Made by a program: the position numbers and the translations under genes | NCBI RefSeq assembly: GCF_013817205.1 | Contig: NZ_JACDDD010000001.1 | Coordinates: 1 to 64,000, forward strand | Direction: 5' to 3' | Length of the DNA: 64,000 nt | Origin: Polaromonas sp. | GTDB taxonomy: Bacteria > Pseudomonadota > Gammaproteobacteria > Burkholderiales > Burkholderiaceae_C | The notes under the pieces: model-generated | The model's input: only the letters and a program-made list of their open reading frames with translations | Databases searched by the model: none | Told to the model about the DNA's origin: nothing | Part shown: one piece after another, positions 53,147-63,645 of the stretch | Numbering within the stretch: position 1 is the first letter of the stretch | How the letters are laid out: the number at the start of each line of letters is the position of its first letter

Positions 53147-53628
53147 AGCGCAGCCTGTCGCTTTTCGATGAGCCGCCCCAACAGAGCCCCCAGCCGGAAG
53201 TCATCCAGATGTCCGAAGTGATTCAGGCAAACCTGTCCTCTTCTGTCCAAAACAATAAGGCTGGGCGTACCGCGTAACCCATAGGCCTGCATGGTCAGCG
53301 GTACGGGGCCACGCTCTGCCGGTTGATCGATGCCAATGGGAAATGACAAGCCGTACTCGTGCACAAACACCTGCAGCGCCTCGGCGTTCATGACGGCGTG
53401 GTGTTCAAACACCGTGTGCAGACCAATGACGACCAGGTCCTCCGCAGGGAACGCGGCCTGAATGCGTTTAGCCTGCGGGACCCCTTGCGAGACGCAGCCC
53501 GGACACAACATTTGAAATGCATGCAACACCACCACGCGCCCACGCAGGCCCTCCAAGCTGATGGGCGCTGGCGTGTTGAGCCATTGCCTGACCTGTAGCG
53601 TGGGCGCCAATTCCACAGTGGTGTTCAT
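53128..53628 (-). CDS. TlpA/AhpC-like thiol-disulphide protein
   Basis: Thioredoxin-fold protein of 166 residues. The active site CPGC is in FQMLCPGCVSQGVPQ, and YGLRGTPSLIVLDRRG provides the cis-Pro. There is no signal peptide. It may act as a peroxiredoxin-like or disulphide reductase protein. It lies two bases downstream of the gene at 53631-54389, so the two probably form an operon. Confidence 0.87.
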   Translation of the reverse strand: MNTTVELAPTLQVRQWLNTPAPISLEGLRGRVVVLHAFQMLCPGCVSQGVPQAKRIQAAFPAEDLVVIGLHTVFEHHAVMNAEALQVFVHEYGLSFPIGIDQPAERGPVPLTMQAYGLRGTPSLIVLDRRGQVCLNHFGHLDDFRLGALLGRLIEKRQAALQPPLP

Positions 53629-53630
53629 AC

Positions 53631-54389
53631 TTATTGATTCACTTTGCCGGGCAAAGACAAATTGCCCGAGCCGACTTTAAACACATTGGCAACACACAGC
53701 AGCGGGTTGTGCACGCTGGCGTTGACACGCAGGGCTGCGGTGACGCCATCAAACCCGGCAGTGTTGACCGCGGATATGTCATCAAAAGGCACGCGCACCT
53801 CCAGTGTTTGGCCTTTGAAGATCGGGCTCCAGCCCGGGCTGTCGATCAGCAAGGGAAGGCCCGGCCAGGTTTTTGGCAGGCGGGGTTTGCTGCCTTCGGG
53901 GATGTCCACCACCTTCAACGCACCCTTGCCACAGGCTTCGTCGGGCTGCAGCACCACCCAATGCGAGTGCCACACATTGCCATCGTTTTTGGGGTCGCCA
54001 TCGCCGTTTTCATCGAACAAGGGCGTGTCGTCGAAGTCCGGATGTGAAGTCACAGCAAACGCAAGAATGCCACTTTTGGCCTCAAAACCAGCCGCAGCCG
54101 GATCGAGCGTGGTGGGCCACACATAGGAAAAAACCTTGCTGCCTGCCAGCTTGCCGGTGCGTGCTGGTTTGCTCGCGCCCGCTTTGCCCGACACAGCAAT
54201 ATGGAATACGGCGTTGTTTCCCTCCGTGCTGATTTTGGTGTGCACGATGTCAAACGCGGCTGTCACCGCCTTGGCGGGTTGGCTTTGAATACCGCCCTTG
54301 TGTGCGTGACCGTGTGGAAAAGCGGGAGCTGAAAATGCCGAAATGGCGAGAGCCAATGCGATGGAAAGGCGGGAGGGATGAAATGTCAT
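53631..54389 (-). CDS. Exported hypothetical protein, His-rich N-terminus
   Basis: Protein of 252 residues with a signal peptide (ALALAISAFSAPAFPHG) followed by HGHAHKGG. The body contains FHIAVSGKAGASKPARTGK, WPTTLDPAAAGFE and a DENGDGDPKNDGN loop that may bind calcium. The C-terminal VPFDDISAVNTAGFDGVTA is conserved-looking. I do not recognise the family. It is co-oriented with the redoxin gene and divergent from an AraC-type regulator, which may control it. Confidence 0.75.
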   Translation of the reverse strand: MTFHPSRLSIALALAISAFSAPAFPHGHAHKGGIQSQPAKAVTAAFDIVHTKISTEGNNAVFHIAVSGKAGASKPARTGKLAGSKVFSYVWPTTLDPAAAGFEAKSGILAFAVTSHPDFDDTPLFDENGDGDPKNDGNVWHSHWVVLQPDEACGKGALKVVDIPEGSKPRLPKTWPGLPLLIDSPGWSPIFKGQTLEVRVPFDDISAVNTAGFDGVTAALRVNASVHNPLLCVANVFKVGSGNLSLPGKVNQ

Positions 54390-54507
54390 GGTGGTGTCCT
54401 TAGGGTTTAAACAAAGCGCGCTTCGTTGCGCACCCAGGCAGTGTCGTGGGAGAATTCATACCAATTAACCCATTTCATCCGCATAAACATCCAATTCGTC
54501 CAGAGCC

Positions 54508-55371
54508 ATGACAGACTCAAGCGCGCCCGTCGACCGCCTTTCCTCACTGCTGGAGCGCTTCAGGGTGCGGGCACATCTGTTTCACACAGGGCCTTTGTGC
54601 GGCGTGAGTCATTTCGCGGCAGAGCCAGGCCGCGGCTTTTTGCATGTGCTGCGGAGCGGCAGCATGGCGGTGACACACAAGCCCAGGCACGGCGCGCCAA
54701 CCAGGCTGGTGGTGGATGAGCCCACGCTGCTGTTCTATCCCCGGCCGCTGGCGCACAACTTTCACAATGCACCGCGCGAGGGCTCGGACTTTGTTTGTGC
54801 AACGCTTGATTTCGAAGGCGGCGTCAAACACCCCCTGGCCTCCGCCCTGCCCGCCCTGGTCGTATTGCCCTTGCGCGAAGTGCAGGGACTGCATCACACG
54901 CTGGCTTTGCTCTTTGCTGAAACAGAACGCTTGCGTTGTGGGCAGCGGCTGCTGGCAGACCGCCTGTTTGAAATCCTCCTGCTGCAATTGCTGCGCTGGC
55001 TGCTCGATCACCCCGAAGAGGCAGGCTTTCCCAAAGGCTTGCTGATGGGTCTGGCGCACCCCCGGCTGGCACGAGCACTGGTGGCACTGCACGAGCGCCC
55101 CGGCGACGCGTGGACACTGGAGTCCATGGCAGAGCAAGCGGGCATGTCACGCAGCACTTTCGCCGCAAGCTTCAAGGACCAAGTGGGAGAAACGCCTGCC
55201 GACTATTTGCTCCGCTGGCGGGTGTCGATTGCGCATACCCTGCTGCGCAGCGGGCAGTCCATCAAGGCCGTGGCCGAAACCCTGGGTTACGCCAGCGCCT
55301 CATCATTTTCGCGGGCCTTCGCGCAAACCACGGGCATGCCGCCCCGTGACTGGATGAAGGTGCAAGTTTAG
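54508..55371 (+). CDS. AraC-family transcriptional regulator
   Basis: Regulator of 287 residues with an N-terminal cupin-like (AraC_binding/cupin_6) domain and two C-terminal helix-turn-helix motifs (TLESMAEQAGMSRSTFAASF and AVAETLGYASASSFSRAFAQ), ending TGMPPRDW. It is divergent from the exported protein/redoxin operon, a common place for a regulator of that operon. The ligand is unknown. The gene overlaps the end of the convergent LysR gene by 4 bp. Confidence 0.9.
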   Translation: MTDSSAPVDRLSSLLERFRVRAHLFHTGPLCGVSHFAAEPGRGFLHVLRSGSMAVTHKPRHGAPTRLVVDEPTLLFYPRPLAHNFHNAPREGSDFVCATLDFEGGVKHPLASALPALVVLPLREVQGLHHTLALLFAETERLRCGQRLLADRLFEILLLQLLRWLLDHPEEAGFPKGLLMGLAHPRLARALVALHERPGDAWTLESMAEQAGMSRSTFAASFKDQVGETPADYLLRWRVSIAHTLLRSGQSIKAVAETLGYASASSFSRAFAQTTGMPPRDWMKVQV

Positions 55372-56297
55372 GAAGCGGCGACTTCCACACGCACTGCCAG
55401 GCGCTGCACCAAAAAATCGATCAGCACGCGCACACTCTGGGGCATATGGCGATTGGCCGGGTAGAGCAGCGAAAACGCGCGCGCTGCGCCGCCAAAGTCC
55501 TGCATCACTTCCACCAGGCTACCCTGCTTCAGGTCCGGTTCCACCAGGAAATGGGCTGTTTGCAGCAAGCCGCCGCCATGGCGCGCCAGGGTTACGGGAC
55601 CCAGGATATCCTCGGAGCACTGTATGCCGCCATGCGTGACCCATTCCACCTCGCGTCCCAGCTGGTGCAGCACCCATGGCACCGGCTGGCCTGTGCGCGG
55701 CAGCAGAAACTGAATGCAATCATGCGCAGCCAAGTCCCCGGGTACAAGAGGTGTACCCCGCCTGCGCAAATAATCTGGCGCGGCCACGACGACGAGCCTG
55801 GCGTCTTCCAGCTTGCGCGCAATCAAACCCGAGTCGGGGGGAATGCGGCCGCGCACCGCCAGATCAAACCCCTCGGCGAAGTCAATATTGCGGTTGCTCA
55901 AGTGCAGGTCCAGTTGGACCGCGGGGTATAGCTGACGAAATTCGGGCAGCAGCGGAAGAATGCGAAAGTGGCCGAATGATGTAGGCAAGCTCATTCGCAC
56001 AATACCCGTGGGCGACTTTTGCTTGCCCGATATTTCCCGCTCCGCTTCCACCAATTGATTGAGCGTCAGGCGGCACTGCTCAAAGTAATTTTGTCCGCTG
56101 TCGGTCAGGCGCACACGCCGCGTTGTGCGTGCAAAAAGCTGCACACCCAGCCGTGCCTCCAGCCGGGAGATAGACCGGCTTACTGCGGCCGCAGTAAGGC
56201 CTGCGGAAGCTGCCGCAGCGGTAAAGCTTTCAAGCTCCGCTGAGAGGCAAAACAGCTCCAGACTGCCCAGCATCAGATCATCAAAATGGCGGGGCAT
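55368..56297 (-). CDS. LysR-family transcriptional regulator
   Basis: Regulator of 309 residues. The N-terminal winged helix shows LELFCLSAELESFTAAAASAGLTAAAVSRSISRLEARLGV, in part. The remainder is a LysR substrate-binding domain close to the CrgA/DsdC-like group (GFDLAVRGRIPPDSGLIARKL). It faces the GST operon across 107 bp with a dyad at 56313, so it probably controls that operon. The effector is unknown. Confidence 0.92.
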   Translation of the reverse strand: MPRHFDDLMLGSLELFCLSAELESFTAAAASAGLTAAAVSRSISRLEARLGVQLFARTTRRVRLTDSGQNYFEQCRLTLNQLVEAEREISGKQKSPTGIVRMSLPTSFGHFRILPLLPEFRQLYPAVQLDLHLSNRNIDFAEGFDLAVRGRIPPDSGLIARKLEDARLVVVAAPDYLRRRGTPLVPGDLAAHDCIQFLLPRTGQPVPWVLHQLGREVEWVTHGGIQCSEDILGPVTLARHGGGLLQTAHFLVEPDLKQGSLVEVMQDFGGAARAFSLLYPANRHMPQSVRVLIDFLVQRLAVRVEVAAS

Positions 56298-56312
56298 TTA
56301 TTCCTTCATGTA

Positions 56313-56330
56313 ATGATTGAAATGAATCAT
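56313..56330. promoter_or_regulatory. Dyad in the LysR-GST intergenic region (putative LysR site)
   Basis: ATGATT and AATCAT are perfect inverted repeats with six bases between. They lie 16 bp upstream of the lysR start and about 75 bp upstream of the GST start. The surrounding ATTTATCAATGCTGAAGTAA may contain the second (activation) half-site. Confidence 0.45.
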
Positions 56331-56404
56331 CTCATATTTATCAATGCTGAAGTAATCAATACACTGCCTTTATCTGTTTCAACCAACACCAAGGAGTTTT
56401 TTCC

Positions 56405-57013
56405 ATGAAACTGTATTTCTCGCCCGGCGCGTGTTCACTGGCGCCCCACATCGCCTTGCTTGAGAGCGGCAGCACCTTCACCCTGGAAAAGGTCGACACG
56501 GCGCGCCACCTGACCGCCTCTGGAGTGGACTACTACAGCATCAATCCCAAAGGGCAGGTTCCCCTTCTGATCCTGGACGATGGCTCTACGCTCAGCGAAG
56601 GCCCGGTCATCTGCCAGTACATCGCCGATCAGGCTGGCAACACCAAGCTTTTGCCGGCCGCCGGAAGCCTGGCGCGTTACCGCGTGATGGAGTGGCAAAA
56701 CTACATCACCTCCGAGTTGCACAAATCGTTCAGCCCCTTGTTCAACGCGGCCTTTGACGCAGGGGCAAAAAAAATACACACGGCGCTGCTTCGCAAAAAG
56801 TTTGAATGGGTGGACAGCAAACTGGCCGGTAGCAGCTATCTGACTGGCGAGGAATTCACCGTCGCCGACGCCTACCTGTTCACCGTCGCCGGCTGGAGCA
56901 AATATGTGGCGCTGGACCTTTCGGATCTTGGCAATCTTCAGCACTATCTCGCCCGTGTAGCCACCCGGCCGGCAGTGCGCGACGCGCTGAAAGCCGAAAG
57001 CCTGCCCGCGTAA
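56405..57013 (+). CDS. Glutathione S-transferase, beta class
   Basis: GST of 202 residues. The N-terminus MKLYFSPGACSLAPHIAL has the beta-class catalytic Cys10; NPKGQVPLLILDDG and LSEGPVICQYIAD form the glutathione site. The C-terminal domain has EEFTVADAYLFTV. It conjugates glutathione to electrophiles or acts as a glutathione-dependent oxidoreductase. GST, tautomerase and NTF2-like genes follow each other closely, probably controlled by the divergent LysR gene. Confidence 0.93.
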   Translation: MKLYFSPGACSLAPHIALLESGSTFTLEKVDTARHLTASGVDYYSINPKGQVPLLILDDGSTLSEGPVICQYIADQAGNTKLLPAAGSLARYRVMEWQNYITSELHKSFSPLFNAAFDAGAKKIHTALLRKKFEWVDSKLAGSSYLTGEEFTVADAYLFTVAGWSKYVALDLSDLGNLQHYLARVATRPAVRDALKAESLPA

Positions 57014-57037
57014 GCCAAGCTTCCAACTGGAGACACC

Positions 57038-57271
57038 GTGCCCTACATCCTTATCCAGGTGACCCGCGAGGGGGTCAGCCCGACACAGAAGGCCGAACTC
57101 ATTGCCGGCGCCACGGACCTGGTGGTGCGCGTTCTGGGCAAAGACCCGGCCACTACCTTTGTGGTAATCGAAGAGATAGATACTGATAACTGGGGTGTGG
57201 CTGGTCAAAGTGTGACAGCACTGCGCAGGCAACAAAGCGCGGCATCGGTTCAATTAACTCCGGGCGCATGA
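57038..57271 (+). CDS. 4-oxalocrotonate tautomerase-family protein
   Basis: A 77-residue tautomerase. After Met removal the catalytic Pro1 would be exposed (M-PYILIQVTREGV). TTFVVIEEIDTDNWGVAGQS is the family C-terminal half. The GTG start at 57038 is required for the Pro1. It lies 24 bp after GST and one base before the NTF2-like gene. Substrate unknown. Confidence 0.88.
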   Translation: MPYILIQVTREGVSPTQKAELIAGATDLVVRVLGKDPATTFVVIEEIDTDNWGVAGQSVTALRRQQSAASVQLTPGA

Positions 57272-57272
57272 C

Positions 57273-57674
57273 ATGAACCCTAACCACAGCAATGCGCACG
57301 AGGAGGTGAGCCGCGTGCTCAAGAATTATTTCGAGGGCTTGTACCACTGCGACACCCAGCTGCTCAGGCAGGTCTTTCACCCCTCCGCAATTTACGCCTG
57401 CGCCACGGACAAGGAACTGCTCACCTTGGGCATGGCTGAGTACTTTCCCATCGTGGATAAACGCGTCTCGCCAGCAAGCCGGGGGGACGCGCGGACAGAC
57501 CGCATCGTGTCCATTGACTTCGCAGGCCCGGTCACAGCGCTTGCAAAGGTGCAGTGCTCAATCCTGCCCAAACATTTCACGGACCTGCTGAGCATGGTGT
57601 TTGTTGAAAACCGCTGGCAAATCATTGCCAAGGTTTTTCACTATGAACTTCAACCCGGGCCGGGCAACAGCTAA
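57273..57674 (+). CDS. NTF2-like / SnoaL-type (putative lumazine-binding) protein
   Basis: A 133-residue protein with the cone-shaped NTF2-like fold: LKNYFEGLYHCDTQLLRQVFHP, AKVQCSILPKHFTDLLSMVFVENRWQIIAKVF. It matches the Lumazine_bd_2 style family. Function is not known. It closes the GST operon, and its stop is next to the convergent DUF1415 gene (overlap of 4 bp). Confidence 0.82.
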   Translation: MNPNHSNAHEEVSRVLKNYFEGLYHCDTQLLRQVFHPSAIYACATDKELLTLGMAEYFPIVDKRVSPASRGDARTDRIVSIDFAGPVTALAKVQCSILPKHFTDLLSMVFVENRWQIIAKVFHYELQPGPGNS

Positions 57675-58207
57675 AGCCCGAGTTTTTTCCAGCCGCTGTG
57701 GCCCAGCTGCTCCAGAGTTTTGATGTTCTCTTCAAAAATGGCTTCGGCTTCCGGGAAGGCTTCTACCGCCCGCTCCACACTTTCCTCGCGCAGCAAATGC
57801 AATATGGCAAACGGCGCGCGGTTGCTGTAGTTGCTGATGTCGTCCGGCTCGGTTCCGTCAAACTGGAACTGCGGGTGAAAGCTGGCGAGTTGAATCACGC
57901 CTTCAAGCTCATGTTCATCAACCACCCCCTCAGCGATTTCCAGGAAATCATTGAAGTCCAGAAAATCATCGAACAGCGTGGGGTGAATCAACAGCGTGGT
58001 GTCGACTTCCTCCGATGGCGTGGCCACAAGCAGGTCAAGTTCTTTGTCCAACTCTTCCAGCAAATCATCGGCGTGGCGCGCATGGCTGACCACCAGACGC
58101 ACCTGATTTTTGACGTACACCGCTTTTGCAAACGGGCACAGGTTCAGGCCGATCACGGCTTTCTCCAGCCACAGCCGCGTTGCGGTGAGTACCGCCTCGT
58201 CAGTCAT
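57671..58207 (-). CDS. DUF1415 family protein
   Basis: A 178-residue protein with the DUF1415 signatures WLEKAVIGLNLCPFAK, VVSHARHADDLL and SNYSNRAPFAILHLLREES. The Cys in LCPFAK is conserved. Function unknown. I chose ATG 58207 (MTDEAVLTATRLW) because upstream codons in this frame are family B repeat sequence at 58248-58335. Confidence 0.9.
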   Translation of the reverse strand: MTDEAVLTATRLWLEKAVIGLNLCPFAKAVYVKNQVRLVVSHARHADDLLEELDKELDLLVATPSEEVDTTLLIHPTLFDDFLDFNDFLEIAEGVVDEHELEGVIQLASFHPQFQFDGTEPDDISNYSNRAPFAILHLLREESVERAVEAFPEAEAIFEENIKTLEQLGHSGWKKLGL

Positions 58208-58247
58208 CGGCGCCACCGGAACCCGCGATGTAGTCCCCTTCCAGCAG

Positions 58248-58334
58248 GGGCCGCGGAACCGGCTTTGCCGGGCCGCAGGCGCAGCGCCCCCCCGGAGGGC
58301 AGTGCAGTACACGAAAGTGACAAGCGTGGGGGCA

Positions 58335-58335
<1 letters not shown>
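58248..58335 (+). repeat. Dispersed repeat family B, intergenic copy
   Basis: It reads GGGCCGCGGAACCGGCTTTG, CCGGGCCGCAGGCGCAGCGC, CCCCCCGGAGGGCAGTGCAG and TGACAAGCGTGGGGGC. It has the full set of family B blocks and lies between the ettA stop and the DUF1415 start. Confidence 0.65.
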
Positions 58336-59996
<1,661 letters not shown>

Positions 59997-60283
59997 CAGG
60001 ATCAACTTCTAAAAAAAGGGAGATAACAAAAGGAAGACGAAGAGCGCAAGCCAGCCCAGGATTCTCGGGGATTTTTTGCGGCAATCTCCTGATTATCGTT
60101 CCGTGCGACAATACCCACGTTGCTCGCTCCAGTTGCCTGCGACATTCGGGCACACCTCTGTGACAGTATCGGCAACGATTCAAGGTGTTTTTGGCCCAAC
60201 TCCTGACCCCAATCTGCCTTTGACTGGCGGGACGCCCACAAGCTCCCACAGGCCGATCCTGAGCACCCCAGCGGTGCAAAAAA

Positions 60284-62029
60284 ATGACCTTTGAAAATCT
60301 GAATCTGGCCCCGGCCATTCTTAAAGCCGTGCTTGAGCAGGGCTACGACACCCCCACCCCTATCCAGGCCCAGGCGATTCCCGCCGTGCTTGCAGGCGGC
60401 GACCTGCTGGGCGGCGCCCAGACCGGTACCGGCAAGACAGCAGCTTTCGTGCTGCCCATGTTGCAGCGCCTGTCGAGCGAGCCCTCGCTGAAAAACAAGC
60501 GCGGCGTCAGCGCCGTGCGCTGCCTGATCATGACGCCGACACGCGAACTCGCCGCCCAGGTCGAGGAAAGCGTGCGCCTTTACGGCAAATACCTCGATCT
60601 CTCCTCCATGGTGATGTTCGGCGGTGTCGGCATGGGCGCGCAGATTGAGAAGCTGCGCCGCGGCGTCGATATTCTCGTGGCCACCCCCGGCCGCCTGCTC
60701 GACCACGCCAGCCAGGGCACACTGGACCTGGGCCAGGTGCAAATCCTGGTGCTTGACGAAGCCGACCGCATGCTGGACATGGGTTTTATCCACGACATCA
60801 AAAAGGTGCTGGCGCTGGTGCCCAAGCAGAAGCAGTCGCTGCTGTTTTCCGCCACCTTCAGCGACGAGATCCGCGAGCTGGCCAACGGCCTGCTGAAGAA
60901 TCCGCAAAGCATTCAGGTGACACCGCGCAACACCACGGTGCAGCGCATCACGCAAACCATTCACCCGGTCGGCCGCGGCAAGAAAAAAGCGCTGCTCACC
61001 CACATCATCAACGAGCACAACTGGAGCCAGGTGCTGGTGTTCACTCGCACCAAATTCGGCGCCAACAATGTGGCCGAACACCTGACCAAAAACGGCATTC
61101 CGGCGATGGCGCTGCATGGCAACAAGAGCCAGACCGCCCGCACTCAGGCGCTGGCCGACTTCAAGAGCGGCAGCATACGCGCGCTAGTGGCCACCGACAT
61201 CGCCGCGCGCGGCATCGACATTGACGAACTGCCGCACGTCGTGAACTATGAAATCCCCAACGTCAGCGAAGACTACGTGCACCGCATCGGCCGTACCGGC
61301 CGCGCCGGCAACGACGGCGCGGCGGTGAGCCTGGTGTGTCTGGATGAAGAAGGCTTCATGCAGGACATCGAACGCTTCACCAAGCAGAACATCGAAGTGG
61401 TGGCTGTCGCCGGCTTTGAAGCCGAGCCCGGCGAAAAGGCCGAGCCGCTGGCCATGGGCCGCCAGACCATCTGGGGCGGCCTCGGCAAGCCCCCTAGCCG
61501 CGACGTGATGCAGGCCGCTGCCAAGGCGGCTAGATCCGAAATGATGACGCGCATCCGTGAAACCAAACCACAAGGTGGCCGTGGTGGCAACGCTGGCGGC
61601 AACAACGGCAGCGGCGGTGGCGGTGGCGGACGAGGCCGCAACGGCGGTGGCGGTGGCGGCAATGGTGGTGGCCGCAGCCAGCCTCAGGGCGGCCAGCCAC
61701 GCCAGAATTCCGGCTATTCGCAAGGTGGCCAGCCAGCGCATCACCAGGTACGCAACCAGAACGCGCAGCCCCCACGCCCACGCAACACGCAGGAGCGCGA
61801 CGATGACGCCCAACCCACCAGCCACGTCTCTTCCGGCTTCCCTTCTTCCGGCCAGCCCACAGGCGGCAACCGCGGCAACTACCGTGGCGGCGGACGCCCA
61901 TCGGGCGGCGGCGGTGGCGGCGGACGCCCATCGGGCGGCGGCGGTGGTGGCGGACGCTCGGGTGGCGCTGGTGGCCGGGGCAACGGGTCTGGTCGGTCGG
62001 GGAATTCTGGCTCGTTTACTGGCCGATAA
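60284..62029 (+). CDS. rhlE: DEAD-box RNA helicase RhlE
   Basis: ATP-dependent RNA helicase of 581 residues. Motifs: Q motif (TPIQAQAIP), I (AQTGTGKT), Ia (PTRELAAQ), II (DEAD in [13 protein letters not shown]), III (SAT), IV (VFTRT), V ([11 protein letters not shown]) and VI ([10 protein letters not shown]). Beyond about 410 there is a long Gly/Arg/Asn/Gln-rich tail with a 30-bp DNA tandem repeat (61890-61958) encoding [10 protein letters not shown]. Its last 22 codons overlap the next gene in another frame. An AT-poor leader of about 280 bp precedes the gene. Confidence 0.93.
   Translation: MTFENLNLAPAILKAVLEQGYDTPTPIQAQAIPAVLAGGDLLGGAQTGTGKTAAFVLPMLQRLSSEPSLKNKRGVSAVRCLIMTPTRELAAQVEESVRLYGKYLDLSSMVMFGGVGMGAQIEKLRRGVDILVATPGRLLDHASQGTLDLGQVQILVLDEADRMLDMGFIHDIKKVLALVPKQKQSLLFSATFSDEIRELANGLLKNPQSIQVTPRNTTVQRITQTIHPVGRGKKKALLTHIINEHNWSQVLVFTRTKFGANNVAEHLTKNGIPAMALHGNKSQTARTQALADFKSGSIRALVATDIAARGIDIDELPHVVNYEIPNVSEDYVHRIGRTGRAGNDGAAVSLVCLDEEGFMQDIERFTKQNIEVVAVAGFEAEPGEKAEPLAMGRQTIWGGLGKPPSRDVMQAAAKAARSEMMTRIRETKPQGGRGGNAGGNNGSGGGGGGRGRNGGGGGGNGGGRSQPQGGQPRQNSGYSQGGQPAHHQVRNQNAQPPRPRNTQERDDDAQPTSHVSSGFPSSGQPTGGNRGNYRGGGRPSGGGGGGGRPSGGGGGGGRSGGAGGRGNGSGRSGNSGSFTGR
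61890..61958 (+). repeat. 30-bp tandem repeat in the rhlE tail
   Basis: The unit GGCGGACGCCCATCGGGCGG followed by CGGCGGTGGC occurs twice in full and a third time in part (GGCGGACGCTCGGG). It encodes [10 protein letters not shown] units of the RGG-like tail. Such a tract can expand or contract by slippage in multiples of ten codons. Confidence 0.8.
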
Positions 62030-62600
62030 ACGGTATTCGGCGGTCCACTGCATGGGCCGGCGCAAACCGGAGGTGGTGCACGCCAAACTGGTGAGCCACC
62101 TCAGCCCGGACTTCGCAACTTTCGAGGCGCCTGCGGTGGACGATGTGTTCATCGCCCTCGGCACCACAATCAAGGTCGCCGGCAGCCAGCAGGCTTTCCG
62201 CGCCGTCGACTTTGACGCCGTGCTGGCCGTGGCCCGTTCGGCGCGGGCCGCTGGCGCACGCAGGCTGGGCATCGTCAGCGCCATGGGTGCCAACGCCAAA
62301 TCGTCCGTCTTTTACAACCGCGTCAAGGGCGACATGGAAGATGCCGTCGGTCAACTCGGCTATGAAACGGTGGTGTTGGCCCGCCCCTCGCTGCTCAGCG
62401 GTGACCGCAGTTCCCTCGGCCAGCCCCATCGCGCGGCAGAAAAATTCGCAGCGACGGCCATGCGCCTGCTGAGGCCCCTGACGCCCGCCAACTACCGCGC
62501 AATCGACGCTGCGGATGTGGCCGCCGCGCTGGTGAGCAGTGTGCTGGCAGCTTCCCCAGGCCACACCGTGCTGCTGTCGAGCGACATGCAGCCCCGCTGA
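61962..62600 (+). CDS. NAD(P)H-binding Rossmann oxidoreductase, start inside rhlE
   Basis: Atypical short-chain reductase of 212 residues. The Rossmann motif [14 protein letters not shown] begins four codons after the GTG at 61962, so the N-terminal part is encoded by the last 68 bp of rhlE in a different frame. [37 protein letters not shown] and [11 protein letters not shown] are conserved in this group (HTATIP2/YbjT-like). Upstream GTG codons at 61944 and 61947 are possible starts. No canonical ribosome binding site is seen in the G-rich sequence. Confidence 0.85.
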   Translation: MALVAGATGLVGRGILARLLADKRYSAVHCMGRRKPEVVHAKLVSHLSPDFATFEAPAVDDVFIALGTTIKVAGSQQAFRAVDFDAVLAVARSARAAGARRLGIVSAMGANAKSSVFYNRVKGDMEDAVGQLGYETVVLARPSLLSGDRSSLGQPHRAAEKFAATAMRLLRPLTPANYRAIDAADVAAALVSSVLAASPGHTVLLSSDMQPR

Positions 62601-62607
62601 GGTTTCA

Positions 62608-62670
62608 AGTCTTTTAGCCATCCAGCCCTTGTCCAGATTGAACAAGCAGCTACCATTTCGATAGCAATCA
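62608..62670 (-). repeat. Dispersed repeat family A, intergenic copy
   Basis: On the minus strand it reads GATTGCTATCGAAATGGTAG, CTGCTTGTTCAATCTGGACA and AGGGCTGGATGGCTAAAAG. It separates the Rossmann gene from the convergent cupin gene. Confidence 0.65.
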
Positions 62671-62674
62671 GTAC

Positions 62675-63058
62675 TCAGCCCTGCAAAAACAGCGTGACCA
62701 GCGGCTCCGGCCCGACTTGGCGGCTCCAGTGGCCGTGCACTGTGGCATCGAAGGTGGCGCCGTCTGGCAACACATCGGCTGAGTAGAAATGTTCACTTGG
62801 GCCGAACACCCGCGACACCCCGCCCTGCAGGCCGATTTCCATCTGCCCACTGAGGATAAATACCCACTGCGGCTTCGGCGTGCAATGAAACTGGCTGCAA
62901 AAACCCACCGGGCTGTGGCGCAACTGGTAGCCGGTGGACGGCGCCAGCGGCGACAGCATGGCCTGCGGCGAGCCTTCGCTGAGCGCGACATGCTCCTCGC
63001 GGAACTTGGCACGGCCATCGGTGTCGGTGTAGAGGATGACTTTGGTGAAATCGGTCAT
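62675..63058 (-). CDS. Cupin-domain protein
   Basis: A 127-residue protein with one cupin barrel: HSPVGFCSQFHCTPKPQWVFILSGQMEIG contains the first motif and SADVLPDGATFDATVHGHW the second, with His residues available for metal binding. Function unknown. It lies 24 bp downstream of the gluconokinase gene on the same strand. Confidence 0.85.
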   Translation of the reverse strand: MTDFTKVILYTDTDGRAKFREEHVALSEGSPQAMLSPLAPSTGYQLRHSPVGFCSQFHCTPKPQWVFILSGQMEIGLQGGVSRVFGPSEHFYSADVLPDGATFDATVHGHWSRQVGPEPLVTLFLQG

Positions 63059-63082
63059 GGAGTCCCCGAGTTAGAAAATTCG

Positions 63083-63604
63083 TCAGATAAGGCTGCTGGC
63101 GCCTGAAATCCGGTCCGCCAGCACGGTGGCAACAATGTCTTCAGCCCGCTCAGCTACATGAAAGCGCTGCGTATTCTCGTCCACGCCGGGCGGCTCCAGC
63201 GTGGCAAGCTGACTGTCCAGCAGCGACAGGGGCATGTAATGGCCGGTGCGCGCGGCCATGCGCGCCGCCAGCAGTGCATGTTCACCGTGCAGGTAGATAA
63301 AACGCAGGCCGGGCGCGCCGCTGCGCAGGATGTCGCGGTAAGCACGCTTGAGCGCCGAACACGACAGCACCAGGCCCCGGTTTGCGGCGTGCGCCTGCCG
63401 CAGGCGTTCGGCCAGCGCCTGCAGCCAGCCTTCGCGGTCCTCATCACTGAGAGGCACGCCAGCGGCCATGCGCGCCACATTGCGTTCGGGGTGCAGCACA
63501 TCCCCCTCCAGAAAGGGTAGCTTCAAGGCTTGGGCCAGTTGCGCACCCACGGTGCTTTTGCCGCAGCCGCTGACCCCCATGACCACAAAAATATCGGAAT
63601 TCAT
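63083..63604 (-). CDS. gntK: Gluconokinase
   Basis: Kinase of 173 residues (E. coli GntK 175) that phosphorylates gluconate to 6-phosphogluconate. The P-loop GVSGCGKST is at 10-18, followed by LEGDVLHPERNVARMAAGVPLSDEDR and LVLSCSALKRAYRDILR, all typical. It is preceded by a truncated enolase-superfamily dehydratase on the same strand, so a sugar-acid catabolic operon is likely. Confidence 0.93.
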   Translation of the reverse strand: MNSDIFVVMGVSGCGKSTVGAQLAQALKLPFLEGDVLHPERNVARMAAGVPLSDEDREGWLQALAERLRQAHAANRGLVLSCSALKRAYRDILRSGAPGLRFIYLHGEHALLAARMAARTGHYMPLSLLDSQLATLEPPGVDENTQRFHVAERAEDIVATVLADRISGASSLI

Positions 63605-63645
63605 CGGCGCCTATTTTGCCTTTGCGTGGACAGGACCGGTCGGAC

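Noticed and set aside
60002-61117. 371-codon minus-strand frame
   Set aside because: Antisense to rhlE and its leader; no protein family features.
61557-61961. Upstream extension of the Rossmann gene inside rhlE
   Set aside because: The Ala/Val/Asp-rich translation is the out-of-frame reading of the rhlE Gly-rich tail; the conserved protein begins at the GATG motif.
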